The position numbers and the translations under genes are program-made. DNA of 25,575 nt from Bacteroidales bacterium UBA2559 (lineage in GTDB: Bacteria > Bacteroidota > Bacteroidia > Bacteroidales > Bacteroidaceae): the NCBI GenBank assembly GCA_002340405.1, contig DDLZ01000116.1:1-25575 (forward strand). Reading direction: 5' to 3'. A model generated the notes under the pieces. The model did not search any database. It had not been told where the DNA came from and was given only the letters and a program-made list of their open reading frames with translations. Shown piece after piece: positions 1 through 8,991 of this stretch (its first letter is position 1; each line of letters begins with the position of its first letter).

Positions 1-2
1 GT

Positions 3-83
3 CTGGAATTCTCAACTATCGGGTTTGAAGGACTCCAGGTCGAAGAGGATTGGGAGGGGATTGACGATGTTCTTTTGAACTAA
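3..83 (+). CDS. C-terminal fragment of a gene entering from the left (unknown product)
   Basis: Frame 3 is open from the window edge to a TAA at 81-83 and encodes 26 residues ending in WEGIDDVLLN. The peptide is acidic and looks like a real protein C-terminus. The two other plus frames either stop early or read as low-complexity basic peptide. It stops 3 bp before the stop codon of the minus-strand gene at 87, a tight convergent arrangement like others in this window (mrp/radA). The fragment is too short to name a family. The gene body lies outside the window. Confidence 0.5.
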   Translation: MEFSTIGFEGLQVEEDWEGIDDVLLN

Positions 84-86
84 ACC

Positions 87-1250
87 TCATCTGACGGTAA
101 TGTGCAGGCAGGTCGTCTGTTTTTCGTATTTTACGTAGCAGCGGTCCAGCCTGCGCATATCGTATGCCACCTGCATTAGTATTTGTCGCATCTTATCGAC
201 CGATGCCTTTTTGCCTCTGTGGGGAGTATGAAATGTAAAATATGATATGTCAAAGGTGGTGCCGTAGCAGTGGCAGGAGTTTTCAGTGGAATTGACGTTG
301 GTCTTACGCAACTGTTTGACGTTTTCTTCGGTTCTCAGTACGCTGGAAACGGTAAATTTGTGGTTGCGGTTGTATCCGCGGTTGAACAGTGAGTCCTGAA
401 ACGCACTGCCCATATCCTCAAGCAGTTGGGCGGCTTTCGGAACTAAATAGGGTATGGAGTGAGTAAGGTGGTCTATATGATAGAGCTTGTTGGAATTGAT
501 CTTGACAAGGTCCCGGCTCAGTTCATCCGATTCCGAAACGGGACTTTTCAAACCGTTTTTTTTGGCGGCTTCAAGCTGTATCTCATTCAGATCATTGAAA
601 ATACGGTCATATTGGCGGGAAGGCTCCCTGCGGTCTGTGTTGCGGTTTATCTCACCCTCAGAGATAAATTGCTGTATTTCACGTCCTCTTTCCGAAAGTG
701 AACCGGTAAGACGATAACTTCCGATAATCAACAGAATTATAAGCACTATAGGAATCAGCATAAACAGTATGAACACGAAATTGTTTATTGAGTCCAGCCG
801 AAAGATCCGCTTTATGGTCTGTCCGTACCATTTTAGAAGGCTTGTAGTCAGGGTCACAATAGCGAAACCTATTATCGGCATAAATGTCACCGAAATCCTG
901 TAACCTATAAGATCCGGCTTCTCGCCACGGTAAAAATTAAACAGTGCCAGTACGATTACAAACAGAATTGAATACCCTCCGGCTGCTGCCCATTTTATCC
1001 ATTTGGTTTGAATTTTTCTAAACACATAAAACTGGAAAGCGCCTGTTACAAGGCACAACATCCAGATGAGCGCTAAATATACTCCTGATGCGCGGGCGCC
1101 CTCAGGCAGGAACCATCGGCCAATAGTGTCGGAGATTATAAAGAGTACTGTTGACAAAAGGATAAAACGTATTATCCTTATTTTTCTCATGACCCTTTCA
1201 TTGCTGCTTTCGGGCATTGCAGACCCCGTTTCTTTATCTTTTTTTTCCAT
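87..1250 (-). CDS. Polytopic membrane protein with DUF5715/peptidase M15-like C-terminal domain
   Basis: 387 residues. About five hydrophobic helices fill the N-terminal half (roughly residues 25-46, 56-77, 87-107, 118-139 and 155-180), followed by a soluble domain that probably faces the periplasm. The C-terminus carries SCHCYGTTFDI and ends LHITVR. This matches the SxHxxGxxxD plus distal His pattern of M15/VanY/hedgehog-type zinc peptidases, with candidate ligands H327, D334 and H383. I recognise the C-terminal part as DUF5715, a Bacteroidota family with this fold signature. A role in cell-wall peptide trimming is inferred from family resemblance only. The gene is monocistronic and divergent from ilvE. 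The start is uncertain: a TAnnTTTG box sits only 7 nt upstream of ATG-1250, so the in-frame ATGs at 1217 or 1190 (just before the first helix) are realistic alternatives. Confidence 0.75.
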   Translation of the reverse strand: MEKKDKETGSAMPESSNERVMRKIRIIRFILLSTVLFIISDTIGRWFLPEGARASGVYLALIWMLCLVTGAFQFYVFRKIQTKWIKWAAAGGYSILFVIVLALFNFYRGEKPDLIGYRISVTFMPIIGFAIVTLTTSLLKWYGQTIKRIFRLDSINNFVFILFMLIPIVLIILLIIGSYRLTGSLSERGREIQQFISEGEINRNTDRREPSRQYDRIFNDLNEIQLEAAKKNGLKSPVSESDELSRDLVKINSNKLYHIDHLTHSIPYLVPKAAQLLEDMGSAFQDSLFNRGYNRNHKFTVSSVLRTEENVKQLRKTNVNSTENSCHCYGTTFDISYFTFHTPHRGKKASVDKMRQILMQVAYDMRRLDRCYVKYEKQTTCLHITVR

Positions 1251-1257
1251 TGCACTG

Positions 1258-1265
1258 CAAATTTA
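1258..1265 (-). promoter_or_regulatory. Bacteroidota -7 box (TAAATTTG) for the DUF5715-like gene
   Basis: The minus strand reads TAAATTTG, an exact match to the TAnnTTTG core recognised by the Bacteroides primary sigma factor. No good TTTG -33 element is visible 19-21 bp upstream. Because it lies only 7 nt from ATG-1250, the transcript would be almost leaderless unless translation starts further downstream (1217 or 1190). Confidence 0.45.
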
Positions 1266-1309
1266 CTTTATTTGACGGTTTAATCTAAGAATGGTGCCGT
1301 CATTTTTTG

Positions 1310-1317
1310 TAACTTCG
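1310..1317 (+). promoter_or_regulatory. Probable -7 box (TAACTTCG) of the ilvE-trmB-mrp operon
   Basis: TAACTTCG matches TAnnTTTG at 5 of its 6 fixed positions and would give a leader of about 17 nt before ATG-1340. No convincing -33 TTTG is present at the expected spacing. The thrA promoter in this window uses the same TTCG variant. Confidence 0.45.
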
Positions 1318-1339
1318 CATCTGATAAAAAAAATTAATT

Positions 1340-2362
1340 ATGAAACAACTTGACTGGTCTAACCTGCCGTTCGGTTACATGAAGACCGACAAGAATGTGA
1401 GAATTTTATACAAGAACGGAAAATGGGGTGAGATAGAGGAATCCGACTCCGAGTATATACCGATGCATATAGCCGCAACATGTCTGCACTATGGTCAGGA
1501 GGCTTTTGAGGGCTTGAAAGCTTTCCGTGGCAGAGATGGCAAGGTGCGTATTTTCCGCATGGAGGAGAATGCCAAACGTTTGCAGAGTTCCTGTCACGCT
1601 ACGATGATGCCGGAGCTTCCCGTTGAAACCTTTTGCAACATGGTCGAAAGGGTAGTGGAGCTGAACAAGAGTTATATTCCGCCTTACGAGAGCGGAGCTT
1701 CACTCTATATCAGACCTCTTCTGATAGGAACCGGTGCCGAGATAGGCGTAAAGCCTGCAAAGGAGTATCTTTTTATTGTTTTCGTCATGCCTGTAGGTCC
1801 CTATTTCAAGGGCGGTTTTGCAGCCAATGCCTATGCGCTGGTTCGCTCTTTTGACCGTTCGGCTCCCCTTGGAATGGGTAAGTATAAGGTGGGCGGTAAC
1901 TATGCTGCCAGCCTTTATGCACATCATTTGGCTTATGATAAGGGTTACGGCAGTGAATTCTATCTGGATGCCAGAGAGAAGAAATATATCGACGAGTGCG
2001 GCGCCGCCAATTTTATCGGTATAAAGGGTAACAGTTATATCACTCCCAAGTCGGAGTCTATTTTGCCCTCTATTACAAACAAGAGCCTTATGCAATTGGC
2101 TGCTGACAACGGTATGACTGTAGAACATCGTCCCGTCCCTTTGGAAGAGCTTAATGAACTGGATGAGGCAGGCGCCTGCGGAACGGCGGCCGTCATATCG
2201 CCCATATCGAGGATAGATGATATTGAGTTGGACGTCTCTTATGTAATTTCCAAGGACGGTAAGCCGGGACCTGTGCTGACCAAACTCTACCATCAGTTAC
2301 GGGCTATACAATACGGCGACGCTCCCGACACTCACGGTTGGGTAACCGTTCTCGATATCTGA
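1340..2362 (+). CDS. ilvE: Branched-chain amino acid aminotransferase
   Basis: 340-residue class IV PLP-dependent aminotransferase. It interconverts Val, Leu and Ile with their 2-oxo acids using 2-oxoglutarate/glutamate, in the cytoplasm. The family block [11 protein letters not shown] contains the expected PLP lysine, K183. It is followed by the typical segment [11 protein letters not shown] (E219), which contacts the pyridine ring nitrogen. Length and motifs fit the eukaryotic-type BCAT subgroup (KVGGNY, long N-terminus) better than the roughly 300-residue E. coli IlvE. The start ATG follows an A-rich leader. It is first in a tight operon: trmB begins 2 nt after its stop codon, and mrp follows. 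No attenuator or leader peptide is visible, so I see no sequence evidence for amino-acid-dependent control. Confidence 0.95.
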   Translation: MKQLDWSNLPFGYMKTDKNVRILYKNGKWGEIEESDSEYIPMHIAATCLHYGQEAFEGLKAFRGRDGKVRIFRMEENAKRLQSSCHATMMPELPVETFCNMVERVVELNKSYIPPYESGASLYIRPLLIGTGAEIGVKPAKEYLFIVFVMPVGPYFKGGFAANAYALVRSFDRSAPLGMGKYKVGGNYAASLYAHHLAYDKGYGSEFYLDAREKKYIDECGAANFIGIKGNSYITPKSESILPSITNKSLMQLAADNGMTVEHRPVPLEELNELDEAGACGTAAVISPISRIDDIELDVSYVISKDGKPGPVLTKLYHQLRAIQYGDAPDTHGWVTVLDI

Positions 2363-2364
2363 TC

Positions 2365-3123
2365 ATGGGGAAGAACAAGCTGGCCAAGTTCGCCGACATG
2401 CAGCGATATCCGCATGTTTTCGAACCGCCCTGTTCATATAAGGAAGATATTCCTTTCGAAATGAGGGGCTGCTGGAACAGCTCCTTCTTTCGTAATGACG
2501 GACCTATTGTACTGGAGCTGGGTTGCGGACGCGGCGAATATACAGTAGGGCTGGCCGCTCTGTTCCCTGATAGAAATTATATAGGTGTTGACATAAAGGG
2601 CGCTCGTATGTGGACGGGAGCCACCCGATCCCTTGAGGCCGGTATGCAGAATGTGGCCTTTCTGCGTGTCAACATAGAGCTGATTGACCGATTCTTCGGT
2701 CCCGATGAGGTGAGTGAGATATGGCTCACCTTTCCCGATCCCCAGATGAAAAAGAGCACCAAACGACTCACATCGACCTTTTTTCTGGAACGTTATCGCA
2801 GGATACTCAAGTCGGGAGGACGCATTCACCTGAAGACGGACAGCAATTTTATGTACACCTACACCTGCGCCAATGTGGACCATAACAGGCTGCCGGTGGA
2901 GTTCCGCACCGATGACCTGTATGCCGGCGGCAATACGGACTATATACTCTCCATCAGGACCCATTACGAAGAGCAGTGGCTGGAACGGGGCATGAGTATA
3001 AAATATATAGTCTTCAATCTGCCTCATGAGGGTGAACTTACAGAGCCGGATGTGGAGATTGATGTGGATGACTATCGCAGTTATGGTCGCAGCAAGCGCA
3101 GCGGACTGCAAACAAGAAAATAA
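2365..3123 (+). CDS. trmB: tRNA (guanine-N7-)-methyltransferase TrmB
   Basis: 252 residues from ATG-2365. SAM-dependent Rossmann methyltransferase that forms m7G46 in the variable loop of tRNAs. The SAM motif [11 protein letters not shown] (residues 49-59) and acidic motif [10 protein letters not shown] are clear. The catalytic region [16 protein letters not shown] (about 121-136) replaces the proteobacterial FPDPWPKKRH form; as I recall, this variant is usual in Bacteroidota. An in-frame TTG at 2338 would lengthen the protein by 9 residues and overlap ilvE. The ATG 2 nt after the ilvE stop is preferred because of the start codon and the normal family N-terminus. The link with ilvE looks like operon packing, not shared function. 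Confidence 0.93.
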   Translation: MGKNKLAKFADMQRYPHVFEPPCSYKEDIPFEMRGCWNSSFFRNDGPIVLELGCGRGEYTVGLAALFPDRNYIGVDIKGARMWTGATRSLEAGMQNVAFLRVNIELIDRFFGPDEVSEIWLTFPDPQMKKSTKRLTSTFFLERYRRILKSGGRIHLKTDSNFMYTYTCANVDHNRLPVEFRTDDLYAGGNTDYILSIRTHYEEQWLERGMSIKYIVFNLPHEGELTEPDVEIDVDDYRSYGRSKRSGLQTRK

Positions 3124-3139
3124 CTTAAAAACAACAGAT

Positions 3140-4240
3140 ATGGCACTTTATCCGAATCTTATAAAAGAGGCTTTGCAGACTGTCCGTTACCCGGGCACCG
3201 GCAAGGATATAATTTCAATGGATATGCTTGAGGATGATATCCGTATTGACGGCAACAGCGTGTCGTTCTCAATTATCTTTGAAAAATCTACCGATCCTTT
3301 CATCAAATCGATAGTGAAATCGGCCGAGACTGCCGTCAAACTCAGGGCGGGTCAGGATACCGATGTTACGGTAAAAGTCAAGACCCGCCAGGCGCCGCGT
3401 CCCGAGGAGCCCGATACGCTGCCCCATGTTAAGAACATTATTGCGGTGGCATCGGGTAAGGGTGGAGTAGGCAAGTCAACGATCGCCGCTAATTTGGCAG
3501 TGGCGCTGGCTGGTATAGGATACAGAGTGGGACTTCTGGATGCCGATATTTTCGGACCTTCCATGCCCAAGATGTTCAGAACCGAGGATGCGCGTCCCTA
3601 CGCAGAGAACAAGGGAGGCCGCGATCTGATAATCCCTGTTGAGCAGTACGGCATCAAGCTGCTCTCAATAGGCTATTTTGTTGATCCCGGACAGGCTGTT
3701 CTCTGGCGCGGAGCCATGGCCAGCAATGCCCTAAAACAGCTTATTCTCGATTCCGATTGGGGTGAGTTGGACTATTTTGTCATTGATATGCCGCCCGGAA
3801 CGAGCGATATTCACCTTACGTTGGTGCAGACTCTGGGCATAACCGGAGCTGTGGTGGTTAGTACGCCTCAGCAGATTGCCCTTGCCGATGCCCGCAAGGC
3901 TATCGACATGTTTACCAACGATAAGGTAAATGTGCCGGTACTGGGTCTGGTGGAGAATATGGCCTGGTTCACGCCTGCCGAGTTACCCGATAACCGCTAT
4001 TATCTGTTTGGCAAAGAGGGCGGCAAGCGTCTGGCTGCCGAGCTCAATGTACCGCTTTTGGGTCAGATTCCCATTGTGCAGAGCATATGTGAGGGGGGTG
4101 ACGACGGCGTTCCGGCAGCCCTGAATCCGGATACCATGACCGGCAGGGCATTTTACGAGCTGGCTAAGGCTGTGGCTGTGGCGACCGATGCCCGCAACCA
4201 TCAACTGCCGCCAAGCGAAGCGGTCTCAACTCATAAATAG
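3140..4240 (+). CDS. mrp: Mrp/NBP35/ApbC-family P-loop ATPase (Fe-S cluster carrier)
   Basis: 366 residues from ATG-3140. The N-terminal ~90 residues are a MIP18/DUF59 domain. The rest is a ParA/MinD-type ATPase with deviant Walker A GKGGVGKST (106-114), switch DADIFGPSMP (135-144) and the family block VIDMPPGTSD (about 215-223). The family carries and delivers Fe-S clusters to apoproteins. The region after VENMAWFTPAEL (271-282) should carry the CPxC cluster-binding motif of NBP35/ApbC proteins, but it is absent here. A longer reading of the frame starts inside trmB at 3026; it is rejected because MALYPNLIKEAL is the usual family N-terminus and sits 16 nt after the trmB stop. It is the third gene of the ilvE operon and converges on radA with only 14 bp between stop codons. 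Confidence 0.93.
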   Translation: MALYPNLIKEALQTVRYPGTGKDIISMDMLEDDIRIDGNSVSFSIIFEKSTDPFIKSIVKSAETAVKLRAGQDTDVTVKVKTRQAPRPEEPDTLPHVKNIIAVASGKGGVGKSTIAANLAVALAGIGYRVGLLDADIFGPSMPKMFRTEDARPYAENKGGRDLIIPVEQYGIKLLSIGYFVDPGQAVLWRGAMASNALKQLILDSDWGELDYFVIDMPPGTSDIHLTLVQTLGITGAVVVSTPQQIALADARKAIDMFTNDKVNVPVLGLVENMAWFTPAELPDNRYYLFGKEGGKRLAAELNVPLLGQIPIVQSICEGGDDGVPAALNPDTMTGRAFYELAKAVAVATDARNHQLPPSEAVSTHK

Positions 4241-4254
4241 TATATAACCATCAA

Positions 4255-5661
4255 CTACCCGAACAGTTGTTTGAATGCTTCATCAACTCTGGTAACGGGT
4301 ATAAGCTCTATGCCGAACTTGCGGTTCTTCAGCCCGTGCATGTTGTTTTGGGGTATGATTATACGTTCGAACCCGAGTTTGGCCGATTCGGCTATGCGTT
4401 GTTCTATGCGGCTTACGGGACGTATCTCGCCCGATAGCCCCACCTCGCCGGTCATGCAGACGGTACGGTCCACGGCTATGTCGAGACTGCTGGAGAGTAT
4501 GGCGCTTATCACTGCCAGATCTATACCGGGATCATTCACTTTTATACCTCCGGCGATATTGAGGAATACATCTTTCTGACCCAGTTTGAAGCCTACGCGT
4601 TTTTCAAGTACGGCCAGGAGCATATTCATACGGCGCACATCAAATCCTATTGAGCTGCGCTGCGGCGTGCCGTACACTGCCGTGCTGGCTAGTGCCTGCA
4701 CCTCGATCAGGAATGTGCGCACACCCTCTATGGTGCAGGCTATGGTTACTCCGCTCATTCCCCGGTGGCTGTTGGTAAGCAGCAGTTCGCTGGGGTTGCT
4801 CACCTGCTTCAGACCTGTCTCGCGCATCTCGTATATACCCAGTTCGGCAGTGCTGCCGAAACGGTTTTTTATGGGTCTCAGAATACGGTAGAGATAGTGC
4901 TGATCTCCCTCAAACTGTATGACCGAGTCAACTATATGCTCCAGTATCTTAGGACCGGCAATCGAGCCGTCTTTGGTTATATGTCCTATGAGTATTACGG
5001 GCGTACCGCTCTCCTTGGCAAACTTGAGCAGGGATGCGGCGCATTCGCGCACCTGCGTAATGCTTCCGGCCGATGACTCAGCATATTCGCTGCTTATGGT
5101 CTGTATGGAGTCAACCACCACCAGATCGGGCTTTAACTCCTCTATTATCTTATATATTTTTTCAAGCGATGTCTCGCACAGAATAAATAGATTCTCATTC
5201 AGGGTCTTCCCGCCTTCGGCTGCAGCCAGACGTTGGGCCCGCATCTTTATCTGCCGGGCGCTCTCCTCGCCGGATATATAGAGTACCTTTTTGTCGGAGA
5301 GGCGCATCACGGTCTGCAGCGTCAGGGTGGATTTCCCTATTCCCGGCTCACCGCCCATCAGAACTATCGAGCCTTGCACCAGGCCGCCGCCAAGCACGCG
5401 GTTCAACTCCTGATCACGCATATCTATGCGTACCTCGTCGGTTGTCTCTATCTCACTTAGATTCAGTGGGCGGGAATCATCAATACCCTTGCCCGATGCG
5501 CTTCTCCTTAAGACCGATGCCTCCTTTTGAGCTGTCGGACTCTTTATTTTCATCTCTTTCATGGTGTTCCAATATCCGCACGAGGGACACTTGCCGCTCC
5601 ATTTGGGAGAGTCGAATCCGCATTCGGAACAGACGAACACGATTTTATCCTTTACAGCCAT
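4255..5661 (-). CDS. radA: DNA repair protein RadA (Sms), branch-migration ATPase
   Basis: 468 residues, full family length. It has an N-terminal C4 zinc finger (C11, C14, C25, C28), Walker A GGEPGIGKST (103-112), a Walker B region LVVVDS (about 180-185) and the RadA-specific KNRFG motif (265-269). A C-terminal Lon-protease-like domain lacks protease function in this family. RadA is a RecA-like hexameric helicase that extends D-loops in recombinational repair. It is preceded on the same strand by pnuC with a 3-nt gap, so the two are co-transcribed and possibly translationally coupled. No LexA-type box or other DNA-damage operator is evident upstream. The pairing with a vitamin transporter gives no clear functional clue. 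Confidence 0.97.
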   Translation of the reverse strand: MAVKDKIVFVCSECGFDSPKWSGKCPSCGYWNTMKEMKIKSPTAQKEASVLRRSASGKGIDDSRPLNLSEIETTDEVRIDMRDQELNRVLGGGLVQGSIVLMGGEPGIGKSTLTLQTVMRLSDKKVLYISGEESARQIKMRAQRLAAAEGGKTLNENLFILCETSLEKIYKIIEELKPDLVVVDSIQTISSEYAESSAGSITQVRECAASLLKFAKESGTPVILIGHITKDGSIAGPKILEHIVDSVIQFEGDQHYLYRILRPIKNRFGSTAELGIYEMRETGLKQVSNPSELLLTNSHRGMSGVTIACTIEGVRTFLIEVQALASTAVYGTPQRSSIGFDVRRMNMLLAVLEKRVGFKLGQKDVFLNIAGGIKVNDPGIDLAVISAILSSSLDIAVDRTVCMTGEVGLSGEIRPVSRIEQRIAESAKLGFERIIIPQNNMHGLKNRKFGIELIPVTRVDEAFKQLFG

Positions 5662-5664
5662 ACT

Positions 5665-6357
5665 TTATCCTTTTTTTGACATACGACTCCACAGCACTAT
5701 TCCGTAGATTGAGTTCATGGTGTAGAAGACGTATTGAATTATCATTATCGGTGCAAACTGTACCCCTCTTGCAGCCGCTATTGACCACATTATCAGATTT
5801 GCTCCATTTACCACCAGCCACATAAACCACTGCTCTATAAATGCGAATGTAAGCAAAAATTGTGCGCCTACAGCCACGGTCATAGCCAGAGCATCGGATA
5901 CGGGCTGCGGATCATCGGTCATGAGCAGAAGCCGGCTCACTCCCCATACAGAGAGGGCGCACAGTACTACAAGCAGCGCTCTCTGCGGCCAGGTCATCCA
6001 GCGGGTTTTTATCCCCTCTCTGCCACCTCCGAGCATACGTTTGCGCCACTGGAACCAGCCTACGAACTGCATTGGAACGTTATATAGCAGGAACAGCGCG
6101 GCATTGGCGTAAAGTCCGCTTTTAAGTGCAATGTATCCCTGTATGCATGATCCCGCAAATCCGAACAGGAAGTTCAGCACACTGCCTTTGACTCCGAATA
6201 TCACACACAATATGCTGCACGTTCCGGCTATGAAACTGAGTGTGCTGAAGTTACCTTTAAGGATACTCACTATTACGCTTACGGTAATGAATCCCAGTAT
6301 AAGGAACCAGTCCCACCATGTAAACTTCGGCAGCTCAACTTTTATTTTTTTTCCCAT
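5665..6357 (-). CDS. pnuC: PnuC-family nicotinamide mononucleotide/riboside transporter
   Basis: 230 residues with about seven hydrophobic helices and PnuC hallmarks: a short Lys-rich N-terminus before the first helix (FTWWDWFLILGF), the helix with NVPMQFVGWFQWRKRM (aromatic W-x-x-W substrate motif), and a basic C-terminal end. PnuC proteins move NR or NMN across the inner membrane by facilitated diffusion, driven by cytoplasmic phosphorylation. No nadR or thiamine kinase gene is adjacent and no TPP-riboswitch-like sequence is visible upstream, so the vitamin transported (NR/NMN or a relative such as thiamine) cannot be fixed from context. First gene of the pnuC-radA operon. The ATG at 6357 lies about 19 nt after a -7 box. 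Confidence 0.88.
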   Translation of the reverse strand: MGKKIKVELPKFTWWDWFLILGFITVSVIVSILKGNFSTLSFIAGTCSILCVIFGVKGSVLNFLFGFAGSCIQGYIALKSGLYANAALFLLYNVPMQFVGWFQWRKRMLGGGREGIKTRWMTWPQRALLVVLCALSVWGVSRLLLMTDDPQPVSDALAMTVAVGAQFLLTFAFIEQWFMWLVVNGANLIMWSIAAARGVQFAPIMIIQYVFYTMNSIYGIVLWSRMSKKG

Positions 6358-6376
6358 CTGTTTTTCTCTTTTTCTG

Positions 6377-6384
6377 CAAAGATA
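6377..6384 (-). promoter_or_regulatory. -7 box (TATCTTTG) of the pnuC-radA operon
   Basis: The minus strand reads TATCTTTG, an exact TAnnTTTG match. A weak -33 candidate (TTTC on the minus strand, 6403-6406) lies 18 bp upstream. The predicted transcript leader is about 13 nt. It is divergent from the thrA promoter about 65 bp away. Confidence 0.55.
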
Positions 6385-6446
6385 ATGGAAAGAAAAGTGA
6401 AGGAAAGGTTATTTCGGTCTTATTTAAATAACAGATAGCATCCCGA

Positions 6447-6478
6447 TTGTGTAATTTGGTGAAAAAGGAGTAAATTCG
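6447..6478 (+). promoter_or_regulatory. Promoter of the threonine operon (TTG-N21-TAAATTCG)
   Basis: TAAATTCG (6471-6478) is a one-mismatch TAnnTTTG core, and TTG at 6447-6449 sits 21 bp upstream as the -33 element. The expected leader to the GTG at 6502 is about 18 nt, too short for a Thr/Ile attenuator like that of enteric thrLABC. Any feedback control would then act on the enzyme (ACT domains) or through a DNA-binding protein. Confidence 0.5.
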
Positions 6479-6501
6479 CAATCAGAAAAAAAGCGATAGC
6501 T

Positions 6502-8967
6502 GTGAAAGTATTAAAATTCGGTGGCTCTTCCGTTGGATACAAGGAGGGCATTGTTACCTTAAAAAAAATAGTTGAATCCCAGACGGACGATGTGATTGTT
6601 GTGGTTTCGGCGCTTTGCGGAGTTACGGACGGACTTATTCTTATGGCTAAAACGGCTGCGGCCGGAGACCGTCAGTATGAGGCAGAGCTTGAGGCTATGC
6701 TTAAACGGCATGAACAGTTGATCCGTGACGTGATAGCGCTCGAACGTCGCCGTAAGGCGTACAATCAGGTGCGCAAGCTGTTCGGGGAGTTGAAAGATAT
6801 TATGCACGGGCTCTTCCTGCTGCATGATCTGTCGAATAAGACTATGGATACGATATTGAGCTACGGGGAGCGCCTTTCAACACAGATTGTGGTACATCTG
6901 GTCGATGACATTCAGTTGTACGATGCCCGTCAGTTTATTAAGACCGAACACAGCATACCCAATCATACCATAGATATTGACTTGACCTACCGTCTCATAC
7001 GCGAGACATTCCAATCCGAATTCGGCGACCGGCCCAAAGCCGGCGATGAGGAGGTCAAGCCTAAAAGAGCCTTGGTTCCCGGGTTTATATCGTCCGATGC
7101 CGTTACAGGCGAGATCACTAATCTGGGACGCGGCGGTTCGGATTATACGGCATCGCTCATTGCGGCAGCGCTTGATGCCGATGTGCTGGAGATATGGACC
7201 GATGTAAACGGATTTATGACGGCCGATCCGCATGTCATATCCGGCGCTTATACCATTGATGAACTGAGCTATGCAGAGGCTATGGAGTTGTGCAACTTCG
7301 GCGCCAAGGTAATCTATCCGCCTACCATCTATCCGGTTTGCCGGAGGAACATTCCCATTCTTGTAAAGAACACCTTCAACCCCACGGCACGCGGCACGGA
7401 GATAGTTAACGAACTTCCGGCCGGCACAAAGGCCATTAAGGGCATATCGAGCATAGACGATACCGCACTTATAACAATACGGGGGCTCGGCATGGTGGGT
7501 GTGATAGGAGTCAACTATCGCATATTCAAGACTCTGGCCGAAAACGGCATAAGTGTCTTCCTGGTCTCACAGGCATCATCGGAGAACAGTACCTCGATAG
7601 GTGTACGTAATATTGATGCCGCACCTGCCTGTGAACTGTTGAACCGTGAGTTCAGCAGGGAGATAGCATTGGGCGCCATCTTCCCCATAACGGCCGAGAT
7701 GGAACTGGCAACAGTGGCTATTGTAGGCGAAAATATGAAACGTAATCCCGGTATCGCCGGCAAACTGTTCGGTGTGCTGGGTCGCAACGGAATCAACGTA
7801 ATTGCCTGTGCTCAGGGCGCATCGGAGACCAATATCTCATTTGTGGTGCAGAAAGAGTCGCTGCGTAAATCGCTGAACGTTATACATGACTCTTTCTTCC
7901 TTTCTGAGTATCAAGTGCTCAACCTCTTTATCTGCGGAGTGGGTACGGTGGGCAGCAGCCTGTTGGAGCAGATCCGCCGGCAGCGTGAAAAACTTATGCA
8001 TGAGAGCAGTCTTAAGCTGAATGTGGTCGGTATAGCCCGCGGCCGCAAAGCACTCTTTAACCGTGAAGGGATCTGTCTGGATAACTATCGCGAGCAGCTT
8101 GAAAAGGCTCCTGCCAGCAACACTCAAATTCTGCGCGACGAGGTGATAAGGATGAATATTTTCAATTCGGTCTTTGTCGATTGCACAGCCAGCGCCGATG
8201 TGGCCGGACTGTACCTCGATTTTCTGGACCATAACATATCGGTTGTGGCGGCCAATAAGGTGGCTGCATCGGAAGAGTATGACAAGTATCTTAAACTCAA
8301 GAATACGGCCCGGCGCCGCGGCATCAAGTTCCTGTTCGAGACCAATGTGGGTGCGGGTCTGCCTATAATAAACACCATTAATGACTTGATTAACAGCGGT
8401 GACAGGATACTCAGGATTGAGGCTGTGGTCAGTGGAACGCTCAACTTCATATTCAACAACCTGAGTGCCGACTGCCGTCTGAGCGACACTATCCGGCTGG
8501 CCAAGGAGAAGGGTTACAGCGAACCCGACCCGCGGATAGACCTGAGCGGCAAGGATGTGATCCGTAAGCTGGTCATACTGGCCCGTGAGAGCGGTTACAA
8601 GCTTGAGCAGAGCGACGTTGAGTGCGACCTGTTCATACCGCAGAATATGTTCGAGGGCAAAATCGAGGATTTCTGGAAGAGACTGCCCCAGCTAGATGCC
8701 GAATTTGAGGAGCGCCGCAAGAGGGTGGAGAAGGAGGGCAAGCGTATGCGTTTTGTGGCCCGTCTGGAAAACGGCAAGGGCAGCGTATCGCTATGCGAAG
8801 TGAACGAGTATCACCCCTTTTACAATCTGCAGGGCAGCAACAACATATTCCTGCTCACCACCGAGCGCTACAAGGAGTATCCCATGATGATCCAGGGTTA
8901 CGGCGCAGGTGCGGCAGTTACGGCAGCCGGTGTCTTTGCCGACATAATGCGAATTGCGAACATCTGA
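6502..8967 (+). CDS. thrA: Bifunctional aspartokinase / homoserine dehydrogenase
   Basis: 821 residues. The N-terminal aspartokinase starts directly with VLKFGGSSV (3-11) and has GRGGSDYTA (209-217). Two ACT domains follow (about 315-460), with typical text such as LGMVGVIGV and LGRNGINVIACAQG, and then a homoserine dehydrogenase with NAD(P) motif GVGTVG (479-484), GTLNFIFN and the C-terminal KGYSEPDPRIDLSGKD block. It performs the first and third steps from aspartate to homoserine. The start is GTG at 6502: the kinase motif begins at residue 3, leaving no room for a later start. The ACT domains predict threonine feedback inhibition by analogy with E. coli ThrA. It heads the operon thrA / PGM-like / thrC / MetH-activation gene, with 24 nt to the next gene. 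Confidence 0.97.
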   Translation: MKVLKFGGSSVGYKEGIVTLKKIVESQTDDVIVVVSALCGVTDGLILMAKTAAAGDRQYEAELEAMLKRHEQLIRDVIALERRRKAYNQVRKLFGELKDIMHGLFLLHDLSNKTMDTILSYGERLSTQIVVHLVDDIQLYDARQFIKTEHSIPNHTIDIDLTYRLIRETFQSEFGDRPKAGDEEVKPKRALVPGFISSDAVTGEITNLGRGGSDYTASLIAAALDADVLEIWTDVNGFMTADPHVISGAYTIDELSYAEAMELCNFGAKVIYPPTIYPVCRRNIPILVKNTFNPTARGTEIVNELPAGTKAIKGISSIDDTALITIRGLGMVGVIGVNYRIFKTLAENGISVFLVSQASSENSTSIGVRNIDAAPACELLNREFSREIALGAIFPITAEMELATVAIVGENMKRNPGIAGKLFGVLGRNGINVIACAQGASETNISFVVQKESLRKSLNVIHDSFFLSEYQVLNLFICGVGTVGSSLLEQIRRQREKLMHESSLKLNVVGIARGRKALFNREGICLDNYREQLEKAPASNTQILRDEVIRMNIFNSVFVDCTASADVAGLYLDFLDHNISVVAANKVAASEEYDKYLKLKNTARRRGIKFLFETNVGAGLPIINTINDLINSGDRILRIEAVVSGTLNFIFNNLSADCRLSDTIRLAKEKGYSEPDPRIDLSGKDVIRKLVILARESGYKLEQSDVECDLFIPQNMFEGKIEDFWKRLPQLDAEFEERRKRVEKEGKRMRFVARLENGKGSVSLCEVNEYHPFYNLQGSNNIFLLTTERYKEYPMMIQGYGAGAAVTAAGVFADIMRIANI

Positions 8968-8991
8968 TTTCATATTTGTTCTTATCCGGAG

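Noticed and set aside
1700..2293. 197-codon ORF on the minus strand inside ilvE
   Set aside because: It is antisense to a strongly supported ilvE, shows no recognisable motif, and mirrors the codon pattern of the real gene.
2338..2364. TTG start that would extend TrmB into ilvE
   Set aside because: The ATG at 2365 gives the normal N-terminus and clean operon spacing.
2434..3111. 225-codon ORF on the minus strand inside trmB
   Set aside because: Shadow frame opposite trmB. No domain, no promoter, and out of step with operon layout.
3026..3139. Longer Mrp reading starting inside trmB
   Set aside because: The extra 38 residues are a frame shadow of the trmB 3' end and are not part of the Mrp family.
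6358..6501. Possible TPP riboswitch before pnuC or Thr attenuator before thrA
   Set aside because: No TPP-aptamer-like sequence and no leader peptide with Thr/Ile codons; the promoters sit too close to the start codons to leave room.
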